This document shows positions 41,473-54,606 of a stretch of DNA of 64,000 nucleotides, one piece after another. Both the position numbers and the translations under genes were made by a program. The stretch is from NCBI GenBank assembly GCA_034406715.1, contig CP137876.1:697892-761891 (forward strand), in the 5' to 3' direction. Each line of letters begins with the position of its first letter. The stretch's first letter is position 1. The notes beneath the pieces are model-generated. The model searched no databases and was not told where the DNA came from. It worked only from the letters and a program-made list of their open reading frames with translations. The stretch comes from Rhodotorula mucilaginosa. Lineage: Eukaryota; Basidiomycota; Microbotryomycetes; Sporidiobolales; Sporidiobolaceae.

Positions 41473-43157
41473 CTACAACTTGGCAGGAGCTGCCTTTGTC
41501 AGCGATCCGTTGCCGCCCACGCCGCCGCTCTTGGGATACGTCGTTTCGAGGAACTCGGCGAGGCGGTGTGCCGTCTCTGTCGGTTTCTCGAGGCTGACCA
41601 AGTGACCCGCCCCGGGGACGCGCGTCCACGTCGCATGTGGCGTCGCGTGCTCGAGGAGGTACGAGGTCGCTTCTTCCGGGAGCATGGACCGGCCCGTGTC
41701 GGCAAAGATGTAGTGCAAAGGGAGACGACGCGTGAGGTCTTGCAGTCGCAGGGTGGAACGAAGGGAGGTGTCGCACAGCGAACCGAGAAAGGTGATCTGT
41801 TTTTGCGCGGGTGTTTTTGCTCGAGATGAGGAGGGAATTTCGCAAAGGCAGGGAAGGAAGGACTCACGGCTTCGTAGAATGGCTTGGTCTTGAGGGCGAC
41901 TCGGCCTGTGCCAAGCTCGTGCATCCCGAGGTCGACGTACCCGTCGAGGATCCTCGGGTCCCAAGCGCGAAAGAACGGCTTGGCCAAGAAGGATTCTTTC
42001 GCTTCATTACGCGAATTCCAGACTCCGCGGCGCCTCAGTGCCCCCATCGCGACGAGGGCCGTCTTCCTCGGATCAAACATCGCCGGAGGGGAGAGGACCG
42101 GGTCGACGAGCACGAGCGAGGAAAAGAGGGCGGGGCACGCCGTCGCGGCAAAGACGGTCGCGCTGCCGCCGAGCGAGTGGCCGATTCCGACGATCAGCCG
42201 ACCGCGGTAGGTCCGTTCGGTGGGGATCGCCGAACCCGGATCGATCGAGGCGACATTGTCGAGCAGACCCAGCTCGGGGGGAACGTCTGGCGCGGGTCGA
42301 GGGAGCGAGTCTGATGAATCGGAATTGGCGTCCTGTGCGTCGAGATAGTAGGCGATAAAGTTGAGCAAGTCGCGTCCGTTCTCGGCCCAATTGTCTGCGG
42401 TCCTCATGAGCTGTCAAGTTTCAATTCGGGGAGGAAACGCAATCGAGCCGGAACGCACATGTACTGCCGATCACTTCCTCGTTCAAGATGGCCGCGTCAC
42501 CCTGGACTGTGCAGTCGAGAGCCCAGATCTCTTCGATCGGCAACGTGGAGTCGCGCCGTTCCAGCTCGGCGACCAAATCTTGCAACACGGGTTCCCAGAC
42601 CTCTGAATACAATTTCACAGCCGCCATCAAGTCAGCCCAGGAAGCCAGGTCAGGGACCAAAAAAAAACAAAGGTGCACTCGCCTTTGTAGAAACCGTTGG
42701 CGTGCGAGAGCACAAGCGTCAACCCCGGTCCGGAAGGAGCAGCGTTGCGGGATCTTGGAGGAGGAGGTCGGTAGCGGTTCCCGACGATGACGAGCTGTTC
42801 CTGCTTGTCCAGCTCGTCTCGGTCGTCCAGACTGACCGGGTGCGTGAACGCTTCGAGCTGTTCCCGCACCAGGCGATCAAAGCCTTCGTTCAAAGAGTCC
42901 GGTTTGGTTCCCCCGGCGGCTGCAGTCGGATCTCGGGGCGGTTCGTTTGGCCGTTTGGTGTTGTTGGGGAACATGCGCGGGAACGCGGCGGGCAGGACGA
43001 GAGAATCGCACGTCCATCCGGGTGCGATTGCAGTCTGCGGAGGAGAAGTAGCAGGGCGAGGTGGCAGACGAGGCAGGCGGCGGTTGAGCGGTTTCGGCGG
43101 GAGCAAGGGCAGCAGAGGGCCCGTCAAGGGCGGTATGCGTTTTTGTAGCTCGTCCAT
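41473..43157 (-). CDS. Peroxisomal alpha/beta hydrolase (LPX1-like)
   Basis: The fold begins with LVLSHANGFYKG (oxyanion strand and HG-type turn) and has the nucleophile elbow VGIGHSLGGSATVFAA (about 42170). DPVLSPPAMFDPRK follows, and the catalytic His is probably in VPGAGHLVSLEKP (about 41600). The C-terminus is APAKL, matching the PTS1 peroxisomal signal. The N-terminal ~90 residues are Pro and Arg-rich. Layout and PTS1 resemble yeast Lpx1 and related fungal hydrolases. Four exons are joined by short introns, with donors near 42670, 42460 and 41870. Substrate unknown. Confidence 0.85.
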
Positions 43158-43377
43158 TGTCGTCGGCGTCCAGAGGCGGGGCCAAGTTTGTTTGAGAAGG
43201 TGGAGCCAGCGGAGGAGGAGATCCGCCGTTCGCCGGTGTCCGGCTGCAAAGAAAAGCCGGGGCCAAGGCGAGGAGGACTGGAGGAGGGTTTTTCTGTTCT
43301 GCTTAAGCCATGGACATTGCTCGCGCCGAGGAGCACGTCATCAGGACGATGTATGTCGCCTTTGCGGGGCCAGGTGT

Positions 43378-44224
43378 TCAAGGCAGCACATTCATCAGTA
43401 TGTGCTCGAAAATACTGCAGGCACGCGCACCGGCGGAGCCTATTGCATGGCAGGTCGAGTCGGCGTTGGCAAGGCCTTTGGGCGCATGAAGCAGAGTCTC
43501 TAGATCGGGCCCTTGGCCATCAACTGCATACTCGGAGAGGGAATCATCCGCTGATCGGTCGGATGCCAAGGCGTACGCAGGACGCGCTTGAACCTACCCT
43601 TGCGATATGGCACGCCCCGACTATCGGCAAGGGAGGATGAGCTCACCTGGACTATCTCCGTATCGATGCAGCCTTGCAGAAGACGGGCGGCATCAGCGTG
43701 TGTCGCGCTGCTGGTGCTCAGACGAGGAATGGCGATTCGCGGGTCGTTTTGCCCACACCGGCCTGGCCTGTTGGCAGGCTGCTTGATATCTTAGGAACCC
43801 GGGTTTCCAGCCACGCCGTATGGAATGGGAGCGTTCGAGCGGCGGATGATACTGCGAGGGCTTTCTGGGAAGACGGGAGGAGCGGCTGGCGGCGATCGAA
43901 AGCGTCTCCGGCGCATGCGGCCGCAGTCTATCTCCGAGCCACTGGAGTCCGAGATGGGCGTTGCGGCGAGCAGGTAAGGTTCGAAAGGGTCGTCAAGAAG
44001 CCGTCCGCGTAGAGGGGGTTTCGTTGGGTGCTCCAGCTCTCGACCAAAAGGGGGGGGGGGGAGCCAGAGTAACGCGCCCCTTCCGCCGTGTCCAGTCTTG
44101 ATGACCAACCTCGAGCATCGACCCTGTACAGCTCGTCGGATCCGGAACACGTGTTCAGCACAAGGCCAAGGCTGGCGAGCAGTGGCTGTTGCAAGAGGCG
44201 CCGGAGCCCGCAGCGAGCCTTCAT
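43378..44224 (-). CDS. Hypothetical multi-exon gene, 5' end uncertain
   Basis: Three exons can be joined in phase: 43853 and upward, 43647-43789 and 43378-43593. They are separated by introns of 63 bp (GTATCA donor, CTAAG acceptor) and 53 bp (GTGAGC donor, GGGTAG acceptor). The joined tail reads RLLQGCIDTEIVQ, then VQARPAYALASDRSADDSLS and a final FEHILMNVLP. Upstream, LLDDPFEPYLLAATPISDSS is in phase. A further exon containing LVLNTCSGSDELYRVDAR (from an ATG at 44224) can be joined with a GTTGGT donor. I do not recognise a family. No single open frame covers it. Confidence 0.45.
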
Positions 44225-44434
44225 TTGCAGATCCCTTCGAGACGGCGTCGGAGGGCAGCAAGCGATTCATTCGGGGCTTCGACTGGCCGCGGAGAGTCAT
44301 TGTCAAGCAGCTGCACGGCTTCACGAGTCGAGCAATTGGCCGTCACCGATTCCGAAAGAGAGGCGGAAGAGAAAGGGGTGAAGTCCGCAAAGGGGTTGGC
44401 TCCCTCGACCTCCGCAATTTGCCAAAGTGTAGCG

Positions 44435-46338
44435 ATGCCTGCTCGCCTGCGAGGACAGTTGGCGCTCTTGCTGCCTCGCTCGAATGCTGCTCCCGCTGCG
44501 TGCCCACGAGCGCCCTCCTCCTCGTCTCCATCGTCATCGTCCTCCTCATCAACGTCTCGTCGTCCTGCTGCGAGACTGCTCTCGACTACACCGCGAAGGG
44601 CAGCACCACCACCTGCGTCCAACCATAGCGCCGGCGATACTTCTCACGGATCGAGGCGAGCGGCGCCGCTGTCCGGTCCTTCAACCTCGTCCTCGTCGTC
44701 GTCGTCGTCAACGTCTTCCTCCACTGCAGCGCCGACACCGCGACTGCGGCCACGAGATCGACTGCAATGGATCGAGGACAAGAACGGGTCGGTCCTCTTG
44801 CCCGCCAACGATGCTCGCGCCGACTCGACCAGCGCGACGGGCAAGGGCAAGGAAAAGGGCAAGGGCAAGGGCAAGGAGCAATTCGAGCCTGCCGATCACA
44901 CGATCCCAGCACCGGCTCCGTCTTCTTCTTCGTCGTCCATGAACGGTCTCCCCGGCTCGAGGTTCGTCGAAGAGCCGACCCTCTCGGGCGATCCTTCTCC
45001 TTCGTCGGCCGCCACGACGACTCCCTCCCCCGGAATCCAAGACCAGCATCATCCGCCCCCGCCTCCGTCAACACCACCGCCGCCTCCGTCAACACCACCG
45101 CCGCCACCTACAGAGATTGTGATCCAGGCGCCCATGTCCGGTTTACCGCCCCTCGAAGCGCACCAACTCCCCCTCCGGCGCGTGCCCTTCTCGACGCGCA
45201 AGTTGGTCCGCGAACTCGAAATCGCCGGAGTCGAGCGCCCCCTCGCCGAGACGGTCATGCGCGCAACGCGCGGGCTCTTGATGAGTCACGAGGAAAAGGC
45301 GAAACAGGCCATCTTGAACAGGCAGGACCTCGAGAATGTGCGTTTCTTTTGCGCGCCCGGGCTGATAGGGCTGTGACCCCGCTGACGGAGTTGGAAAACA
45401 GGAAGCGTATCTTTTCCAGGCGGCTCTGTCGGAACTCAAGACGGGCTCGCAAGTCAAGCTCCGGAACGACTCGATCACGCTCCGGAGCCTGACGGCCAAC
45501 TTGCAACGCGAGACGGACGGGCTGGAACAAAAGATGAAGGAAGACATGCAGCGCCTCGGCAGTGACATCCAGGTGCGTCACAGCTGTTTCCGTTCGTTGA
45601 TGGCACCTCGCCGCGTCCCTTGTCTCGCCGCATCGTGTACGCCTCCTGACTGACAAATTTGGACTTTTTGTCCTTCTCCACGGCTAACAGCTCGAAATGA
45701 ACGCTCGAAAAGAAGAGACTGCGACCGAGCTGCAGTCGCTCGACAAGCGAGTCATGGTGGGCCGCTTTTTCGGGGTCTTTTTGATCAGGGGCTGGAAAGG
45801 CGAGCTAACGAGGGGTGCATGCCCCGGCGAAACAGGACCTCAACAGCAAGTTTACCATCCTGTTGAGTGAGGTTCGGACAGAGATTGAGGCGACGAAATG
45901 GGTCTCGACGCGTGCGTGTCTGCCCAGAGTCTTTTTTTCCCTCAGAACAGAGCACCCCGTCTCCTAACTCGTGGTGAAATCTGACCTGCAGGTCGAGTCA
46001 TGACGGCCATCACGATCACGGTGGTCCTCCTTGTCGCGTATTTCAGCGCGACCAAGTCTGGCAAGGCGGGCGAGCAGGCCGACGGGTCCGGTTCGCTGGG
46101 TCCGGACGGCAAGAAGAAAAAGTTCAAGGGAGGATCGAACGGCGGGATCCCCTCGATCGAAGAGTTGGGGGTGCAGCCTACGGATGCGGAAGCCGAGGCG
46201 TTGCTCCTCGCCAATGAGGCGGCAGCCGGCGGGCGAGGTTGGGCTTTCTGGGGGCAGCAGCAGCAGCCGCCGACGGCGACGGGGAACGGGGTTTTGGGTA
46301 CTGGGAAGCGGATCGGGTCAGAAGGCGAGGACGAATAG
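44435..46338 (+). CDS. Mitochondrial coiled-coil protein, CCDC90/MCUR1 (DUF1640) family
   Basis: The N-terminus (MPARLRGQLALLLPRSNAAP, then RRPAARLLSTTPRRAAPPP) is a mitochondrial presequence. A long Ser, Pro and Lys-Gly-rich linker follows, including GKGKEKGKGKGKE and proline runs. The family domain starts at VPFSTRKLVRELEIAGVERP and continues with AETVMRATRGLLMSHEEKAK. Short exons encode the coiled coil (LRNDSITLRSLTANLQRE, LEMNARKEETATELQSLDKR, KFTILLSEVRTEIEATKW). The C-terminal membrane span is MTAITITVVLLVAYFSA, then a hydrophilic tail. Relatives are inner-membrane proteins (Fmp32, MCUR1). Confident on family, not on exact role. Confidence 0.85.
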
Positions 46339-48185
<1,847 letters not shown>

Positions 48186-48549
48186 GGGCCGGTAACTTGG
48201 CTGTTCCCTACCGAAACAAGATAGTCGGCGGACTGTTTCCTGAATGAAATAGAAATAGTACTGCTCTTGCAGGAGAAATACGTTTTCCAGTCGCAAATAT
48301 TCGCTGCCGGGCAGATCAAGGCAAGGAAGAGCCGACAACTTCGTCCTCCGAGCACCTGCAGCAGTCGACCACGCACAAGACTCGGGCGCCCCGGCTGGCT
48401 TTGGATTGGGATTCAGGCAGGTAGTTTAGTGCCGTCTATATCCCCGCTTAGAACGCCTCGTTGCACCCAGGCGAGTTTTCTCGTTCCCCGCTTGATCACT
48501 GCACCGACTCGAGAGCTGACGACCTGGCTACACAGGGCGAGAGGCGTGG
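48186..48549. promoter_or_regulatory. Upstream region of the AGPAT gene
   Basis: 364 bp without a gene. They combine the LYS12 3'UTR and the promoter of the next gene. Confidence 0.35.
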
Positions 48550-49927
48550 ATGCGCTCTACGCCGTCTGGGACTAGCTGGATCAAGTGCCTCGCCGCGTGG
48601 TGCTGCCTCGTCGCGGTCCCTCTATCGCTCCTCGTCGTCTTGCTCATGCCCGTCCACCTCGACCGCGGCCTCCTCTCCGGCGCGACCACCGCGTCCAGCA
48701 GCTGGCTCGGCTCGAAAGCGTTCACTTGCGCCCTCGCCGCCGTCCTCCCCGCCGCCGTCATGGCCCGCTTCTTCTCCCCGATCCGGTACTACCTCCGCCT
48801 GACGACGTTCCTCGTCTCGCTCGGCGCCAACTCGTTCTGGGGCGTCTGCGTCTCGATCGCCATGAGCCTCGTCGGCCGCGGCAGGGACATCAATTATGTC
48901 GTCGCCCGCAGCTTTGAGGCGAGCACGGCGCCCCTCGTCGGCGTCTCGCTGCGCGTCGAGGGCCGCCACCACCTCGAAGAGAACCGCCCCGCCGTCCTCG
49001 TCGGCAACCACCAGACCATGATCGACATCCTCTGTGGGTCGGGGCGACTCTGTTTTTTCCGGCGTGAAAGGAAATCCCACTGACCGCCGCGCGCCCTCAG
49101 ACCTCGGCGCCGTGTTTCCCAAGGGAACGGCCATCATGGCCAAGCGCGAACTGCTGTACACGCCCTTGCTCGGCCAGTTCATGTACCTCTCCAAGGCCGT
49201 CTTTGTCAACCGCGCCAAGCGCGAAGACGCCGTCAAGGTGTTTGCCAAAGTCGCCAGCGAGATGAAGCGCAAGTCGGTGGGTCGCGGGTGTTGCTGTGTT
49301 TATCCCCAGAGCTCTCCCCGGAGACTGACACCTCCCTCGCGCGCGCGGCAGCTCTCGCTCTTCATCTTTCCCGAGGGGACCCGGTCCGCGAGCGCGGTCC
49401 CGTCGCTACTGCCGTTCAAAAAGGGCGCGTTCCACCTCGCCGTCCAGGCCCAGCTGCCGATCGTGCCCATCGTGTGCGAGAACTATGCCCACGTGTACCA
49501 CGCCAAGAGCAAACGCTTTGACGGAGGAGAGATTGTCGTCAGAGGTGCGTGCCGGTGTTCCTATTCTTCCGGGTTGTGTAATGCTCCCGTGCCGACCCTG
49601 ACGTTTTCTTTCTCTTGGTGTATGTGCGCATACCCTGCCGCGCCAGTCCTGCCGCCGATCTCGACCGAGGGCTTGACTTCGTCGCACGACGACATCCAGG
49701 CCTTGACGGACAAGACGCGGAATGCCATGCTCGAAGCGATCGAGGACCTCGGTCGGCGGCGGCAAGAGCTCCTCCTCTCGCAGTCGCAGCCGGCCGCGAG
49801 CATCCGCGACACGGACGACGAGCGACAGCCGTTGCTGTCTTCTCCCGCTCCCGCTGCTGCCGGAGACGAGGCCCAGCAGCCGGCGGAAGGAGAGACGGCG
49901 AGCGCGACGGTCGACCCGGAGCAGTAA
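48550..49927 (+). CDS. SLC1: 1-acyl-sn-glycerol-3-phosphate acyltransferase (SLC1-type AGPAT)
   Basis: The enzyme acylates lysophosphatidate to phosphatidate in ER or lipid-droplet membranes. N-terminal hydrophobic segments (AAWCCLVAVPLSLLVVLLMP and others) precede the four acyltransferase blocks. They are VGNHQTMIDIL (HX4D motif, split by an intron after ATCCTCT), FVNRAKREDAVKVF, LFIFPEGTRS and AQLPIVPIV. Exons are separated by introns near 49034-49100, 49277-49350 and 49544-49645. The C-terminal ~80 residues are hydrophilic (DLGRRRQELLLSQSQP, then acidic) and end in VDPEQ. All catalytic motifs are intact. Confidence 0.92.
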
Positions 49928-50200
49928 ACTCACGGTTGAACTATGCATAGACTTCTTCCCTCCTCAAGTAGCCCACTCTCTCTCTCTCGATTGAATCATA
50001 TTATTTGCCTGCGCCCGCCTATCTCCGCGCCATGTCCGAAGTTGAACGATGAACTCCGAAAAAAAGTCTGAACAGGAGTCGAGTTCTCGCTCAGCATATA
50101 GGCGCCTTGGTTCGCGGAGCAGGTGAGCAGACGGCGTGGTAGTGGCCAGTATGCAGGCCGTCAGACCCTCACTGACTCCGGCACTGCCCCGCCTCTAGAG

Positions 50201-53056
50201 ATGGCGACGCTGCTGACTGATGTCGAGTCGGCGCTGCTCCGCCTCGCTACACCTCCTGCGGGAGCGTCCGAGCTGGTCAAGCACGCGTGCGAAGCGACTC
50301 CGATCCCCTTCCTGACCTCGGACACGGCCAAGCGCTGGCTCGCAGCCGAGACCACGAGCACTGAGGGCGGCAAGCTCGTCGCCGCTGGAATCAAGGCGCA
50401 GGAGGCTACAGAGGCTACAGAGGAGGACTTGCTGGCGATCGCGGTTGCCGCCTTGCATGCGTATGCTCAGGTCAACTGGACCGGGCCCTCGCTCGACCTC
50501 TCGCCCGCGTCCCTCCTGAGCGACGGCGTAACGGACGCCGACCTGAACGACTATGCGATCGACCAACTCGCTCTCGGCGGAGAACCCGTCTACCACCTCT
50601 CGAAGCACACTTTTTTCCTCCTGATCGCCCTCCAGATCCTCGGACTCGTCCCGTCCCCGTTCTCGAACGAGACCCCGGCGAAAACGGGCGTCCACCTCGC
50701 GAGCCCGCTCGGTCCGTTGCGCCACTCTCGCCTCGAGAGCGTCAAGATCTGGCGACTCCGGGCCGGCATCGTCTGGATCAAGGTCCTCGACGAACCCGTC
50801 CCGTTGCCGCCGTTCGTTACCGCCGACGCCGCCTCCCTGCGCCTCTCGCTCGATTCCCACTCGCCCGACCGCGCCGCCTTGACCCTCTCGCTCTCGTTGC
50901 TTGCAACCTTGCTGAGCCGGAGCAGTCCGCACTCGGCCGCGCAAAAGGAGGCGACCGTCCTCGCGCAGCAGGCCGCCGATGAGGCCAACCTCGAGTGGGA
51001 ACTGACCGGACGGTTGGGCAAGCGGACAAAGTTCCAGGTCGACGAAAAGACCCAGCTCGTCGTCCTCGCGCGCGACACTGGCTCGCAATCCTCCGAAACC
51101 AAGACCGTTAACGAAACCGCCGCCAAGATTCCCGAAGCGCTCGCGCTCAATGACGACACGTTGCTCGAACGGACCGCTTTCACCAAGGAGGTCGGCAAGA
51201 AGGAGGACTCTGAGACTGTCGGCACCGCCGACCTGTCTTCGCTCGACCCGGCCGCGCAGCCTTCCATCTCGTCCTTCTCGCAGGCCGTCCTCCTCTCGCT
51301 CGCGCTCGCGACCCTGCCCGCCCCGACGGCGCTCATGAACCTCTCGGCCGACGTCTTGTCGACCTCGCAGATCCAGGCCTTTGTCGCCCGCGTCCTCGAC
51401 GACCCGCAGAACTGGTCCGTCCACTCGATGGCACTCCTCTTGCGCTGCCGCGCCGAAGCCGGCCGCTCCCGCACCGTCGAGCGCGGCGTCTTGCAGATGC
51501 AGGCCCTTGTCGACCAACTCAAGGACGGCTCGCCGACCGAGATCTCGGCCATCTCGTCCGCCGTCAAACCCGAAGACGTCGCCTCGGCGCGCGACCGCCT
51601 CGTCCAGTTCCACGCGCTCGCCCTCCCGCCCGCGTGGGAGATGGAACGCGAACTCGCGATCCGGTACATGTCGCTCGGCGTCGTCAAGTCGGCGCTCGAC
51701 ATCTTTACCCGCCTCGAACTGTGGGAAGAAGTCGCGCGCTGCTGGATGACGCTCGAGCGCCCCGACCGCGGCGTCCAAGTCATCCGCGAGCTGCTCGAGG
51801 GCAGCAAGGCCGAGTCGGACGTCGTCATGAACGAACGCAAGGGCGCCGGCGCGCGCATGTTCAAGGGAGGCGAGAAGCGCGAAGCGAAATTGTGGTGCAC
51901 GCTCGGCGAACTCGAGAACAAACCCGAGCACTACGAAAAGGCGTGGGAAGTGTCGGGCCACTCGTCGTCGCGCGCGATGCGGTCGCTCGGCGCCGTCTAC
52001 TGGGCCAAGAACGACTACCCCGCCGCGCGGACTGCGCTCCGGTCAGCGCTCGCCATCAACCCTTTGTTCCCGCGGACGTGGTTCATGCTCGGGTGCTGCG
52101 AGATGCGGCTCGAGGACTGGGCCGGCGCGCAAGACGCGTTCGGGCGGTGCGTCGGCTTGGACGACGAGGACGCCGAGAGTTGGTCCAACCTCGCGAGTTG
52201 CCACCTCCGGCGGGGCGAGATCGAAGGCGACCACTCGTCGGTTTTGGCCAACTCGGCCGACGCGGACCTCGACGAGATCGAGGAGGGCGTCATCGACTCG
52301 ACTGGGTTGCGTGCGGCACCCAACGCTGCCGCCGCCGACGAGCGCGATGCCCGTGTCCGGTTGCCGTTCTCGCGGAAGCGGGCCGCGTTCCAGTGCTTGC
52401 GCCAGGCGGTCAAGTACGCGTTCGACTCGTGGCGGATGTGGTACAACTACATGGTCGTCGCGATGGACGTCGGCGAGTTGAGCGAGGCGTGCCGGGCGTT
52501 GGCGCGCATGGTCCGGATGCGGATCGAAAAGGACGGCGTGGCGGCGATCGACATCGAGGTCCTGAACAAGCTCGTCGACGCCGTCACGCGCGGACACGAG
52601 AGCGACGAGCAGGAGCAGGAACAAGGCGCCGTCAACCCGAACGTCGGCAAGGGCTTGTACCGCGTCGTCGACCGCTTGATCTCGGACGGGATCTTGCCGC
52701 ACGTCTCGTCCTCGCCCGACGTCTTTCTCGCGCACGCGCGGCTCTCGCTCTGGTCCGGAGACTATGCCGCCGCGCTCGACTCGCACTTGAAAGCGTACCG
52801 CGCCGCCGTCGCCAACGATGAAGCCGTCGAGCGGGACCTGTCGAAATTCCGCGAGGCGTGCGACCGCGTCGAGACGGTCGTCACCATGCTCGAGAACCTC
52901 GGCACCAAGGACGGCAAGGACGGGCAACCCGTCGCCAAGGACTGGAAGTTCCAGGCGCGGTCTTTGGTCCGCACTTTTCTCGGGCGGACCAAGGAGGCGT
53001 TTGGCGACGAGCCCGAGTACGAGCGGCTGAAAGAGACCCTGGCCGACCTGAGGTGA
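50201..53056 (+). CDS. TPR protein of the TTC27/EMW1 family
   Basis: One uninterrupted exon encodes 951 residues, unusual among the intron-rich neighbours. The first ATG in the frame is 50201 (MATLLTDVESALLRLA); the frame extends upstream to about 50123 without ATG. The C-terminal half carries tetratricopeptide repeats, for example LGAVYWAKNDYPAARTALRS, MLGCCEMRLEDWAGAQDAFG and SWSNLASCHLRRGEIE. The family mark AFQCLRQAVKYAFDSWRMWY follows, then AMDVGELSEACRALARM. Yeast Emw1 is essential and linked to cell-wall integrity. The N-terminal 400 residues are helical without a named domain. Confidence 0.88.
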   Translation: MATLLTDVESALLRLATPPAGASELVKHACEATPIPFLTSDTAKRWLAAETTSTEGGKLVAAGIKAQEATEATEEDLLAIAVAALHAYAQVNWTGPSLDLSPASLLSDGVTDADLNDYAIDQLALGGEPVYHLSKHTFFLLIALQILGLVPSPFSNETPAKTGVHLASPLGPLRHSRLESVKIWRLRAGIVWIKVLDEPVPLPPFVTADAASLRLSLDSHSPDRAALTLSLSLLATLLSRSSPHSAAQKEATVLAQQAADEANLEWELTGRLGKRTKFQVDEKTQLVVLARDTGSQSSETKTVNETAAKIPEALALNDDTLLERTAFTKEVGKKEDSETVGTADLSSLDPAAQPSISSFSQAVLLSLALATLPAPTALMNLSADVLSTSQIQAFVARVLDDPQNWSVHSMALLLRCRAEAGRSRTVERGVLQMQALVDQLKDGSPTEISAISSAVKPEDVASARDRLVQFHALALPPAWEMERELAIRYMSLGVVKSALDIFTRLELWEEVARCWMTLERPDRGVQVIRELLEGSKAESDVVMNERKGAGARMFKGGEKREAKLWCTLGELENKPEHYEKAWEVSGHSSSRAMRSLGAVYWAKNDYPAARTALRSALAINPLFPRTWFMLGCCEMRLEDWAGAQDAFGRCVGLDDEDAESWSNLASCHLRRGEIEGDHSSVLANSADADLDEIEEGVIDSTGLRAAPNAAAADERDARVRLPFSRKRAAFQCLRQAVKYAFDSWRMWYNYMVVAMDVGELSEACRALARMVRMRIEKDGVAAIDIEVLNKLVDAVTRGHESDEQEQEQGAVNPNVGKGLYRVVDRLISDGILPHVSSSPDVFLAHARLSLWSGDYAAALDSHLKAYRAAVANDEAVERDLSKFREACDRVETVVTMLENLGTKDGKDGQPVAKDWKFQARSLVRTFLGRTKEAFGDEPEYERLKETLADLR

Positions 53057-53132
53057 TTGCTGTTGTACTCCCTAGATTGGTGCGCCTAGAATCTCCCGGT
53101 TGTTGTAGCTATTACACCTTTTGCATCATCAT

Positions 53133-54234
53133 CTACTTGCGCTGCGCCAGGACCAAGTCGGTCTTGTAGTCGTACTCGAACGTGCCCTGGTCCTTGTCGA
53201 TCCAGGTCTTGCCCTCGCCGCGGCGGACAACGTCTCGGATCTCCTTGCCGAGGGTCTCGCGCTCGGCGTCGGACAGGGCCGTGATGTACGACTTGCTAAA
53301 GACGCGGTCGACCACGAGGTCTTCTGTTGTCGGGAGGGCGCGCTTGTAGTGCGTCTCGGTCGGTGCCGTAAAGTTGCGAGAGTACTCTTCAGTCGAGTAG
53401 ATGGAGCGCCAGTAGCCGTGGCGGTACTGTGGCGTGTCTGCGCAACGATTCACGCAGTTCAAGTGTCTTATTCCGTTCGAACCGCTCCGAAGGCGAGACG
53501 CACCCTGTTCAAACTGCTCGTACTTTTCGCGGATCTGGGCGATCCACGGCACGTCGCGGTCTTCGAGGTTCCAGATCAGAGCCCAGACGCCGCCCGGTTT
53601 GAGGACTCGAGCGATTTCTTCGACGGCGGCGCGGCCGTCGTGTCCGACCCAGTGGAAAGCCTGCCCGCGGGGCGTAGTTTAGCCTTTTCCGGGTGGTTTG
53701 GGTGGGCAAAAATGTTTGACTCACCTGGGCAATCACGACCTGGGCGTCCGGGAGAAGAAGGGCTGCCTTCAGCATATGAATTCTGGTGGCGGAGATTCCG
53801 GCGCCAACGCACCAAATCTGCGCTCGCATCCGGCGCCGGGATCTTGTCAAACAGTCCGTCGACGCATTCGACCTGGATGTCGGTCTGCGGCGGCAACTTG
53901 GCGGCAAAGCCTTGCCGCATCCCTTCGCTCGGTTCGACGGCGGTCAGTTTCGCGATCCGCCCTGTGTTCGAGGCGGCTTTCAAGAACCCGCGGGTGAAGA
54001 GTCCGGTCCCGGCGCCGAGTTCGATGACGTGGGCGCCAGGTTGCTGTATCTGGCTGAGAATGGTCTCGATCGCTTCGCGGGGATAGTCTGGTCGGGCGCG
54101 GTCATACAGTCCAGAAGAGCCTGCGTGTGGTGCGGGTTGTCAGCTTGCAGTCCTACGGTGGACTTTTCCCGAGACTCACCGGACTTGGTGAAGTTGGCCT
54201 TGGCGAACGAGGTGTGAGCCGGTTCAGTCGACAT
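53133..54234 (-). CDS. Class I SAM-dependent methyltransferase
   Basis: The N-terminus MSTEPAHTSFAKANFTKSGE is followed, across an intron, by YDRARPDYPREAIETILSQI and the SAM-binding motif VIELGAGTGLFTRGFL. The acidic loop follows in LTAVEPSEGMR. The segment AFHWVGHDGRAAVEEIARVL leads to LKPGGVWALIWNLEDRDVPW, motifs typical of the CRG1/TMT1-like small-molecule methyltransferases. The last exon ends LVLAQRK at 53133. Five exons. Substrate unknown. It is convergent with the TTC27 gene, only 76 bp between stops. Confidence 0.85.
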
Positions 54235-54606
54235 GGCTCGTCGCTGTGGTGGTATGGAGGTTGAAGTGAGGTGACGGAAGAAGTGCGAAAGGCTATGAGC
54301 AGGAGAAGGTTCACAGCAGCGAGGAGGATATGGACGAGTCTTGAGGGTCGAGTCGAGGATGACTCGAAGCATTGCCTGGCGTGACTATAACGGAATCAAG
54401 ACGCATGTCGTGACTCCACGCGTGGATCGCACGACATGATCTCTCGGCCGGGAGAGATGAAGGACGGCTAAACTTGGGCCAATCATATGATAGGAACTGA
54501 TTTGCAGCATGTACATATGTACGGGCTTTTTGCACACGCGAATGACATGGGGGGCGAAAAATGACAACAAGTGAGGAGCGAGAGTAATAGCGCCTGCCGA
54601 CAGGGT
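54235..54606. other. Upstream region of the methyltransferase gene
   Basis: The 372-bp interval contains AT-richer stretches around 54480-54570. No gene or motif was recognised. Confidence 0.35.

Noticed and set aside
43740-43795. P-loop-like TGQAGVGKTT on the minus strand
   Set aside because: The frame hits a stop within ten residues, and the in-phase reading of the exon is different; taken as chance.
44221-44622. Minus-strand frame antisense to the CCDC90-like start
   Set aside because: The part above 44435 mirrors a convincing mitochondrial presequence on plus; only the part below may belong to the hypothetical gene.
50195-51961. Minus-strand frame of 588 codons opposite TTC27
   Set aside because: It is a shadow of the codon-biased plus-strand exon (runs of Arg, Glu and Leu) with no independent motif.
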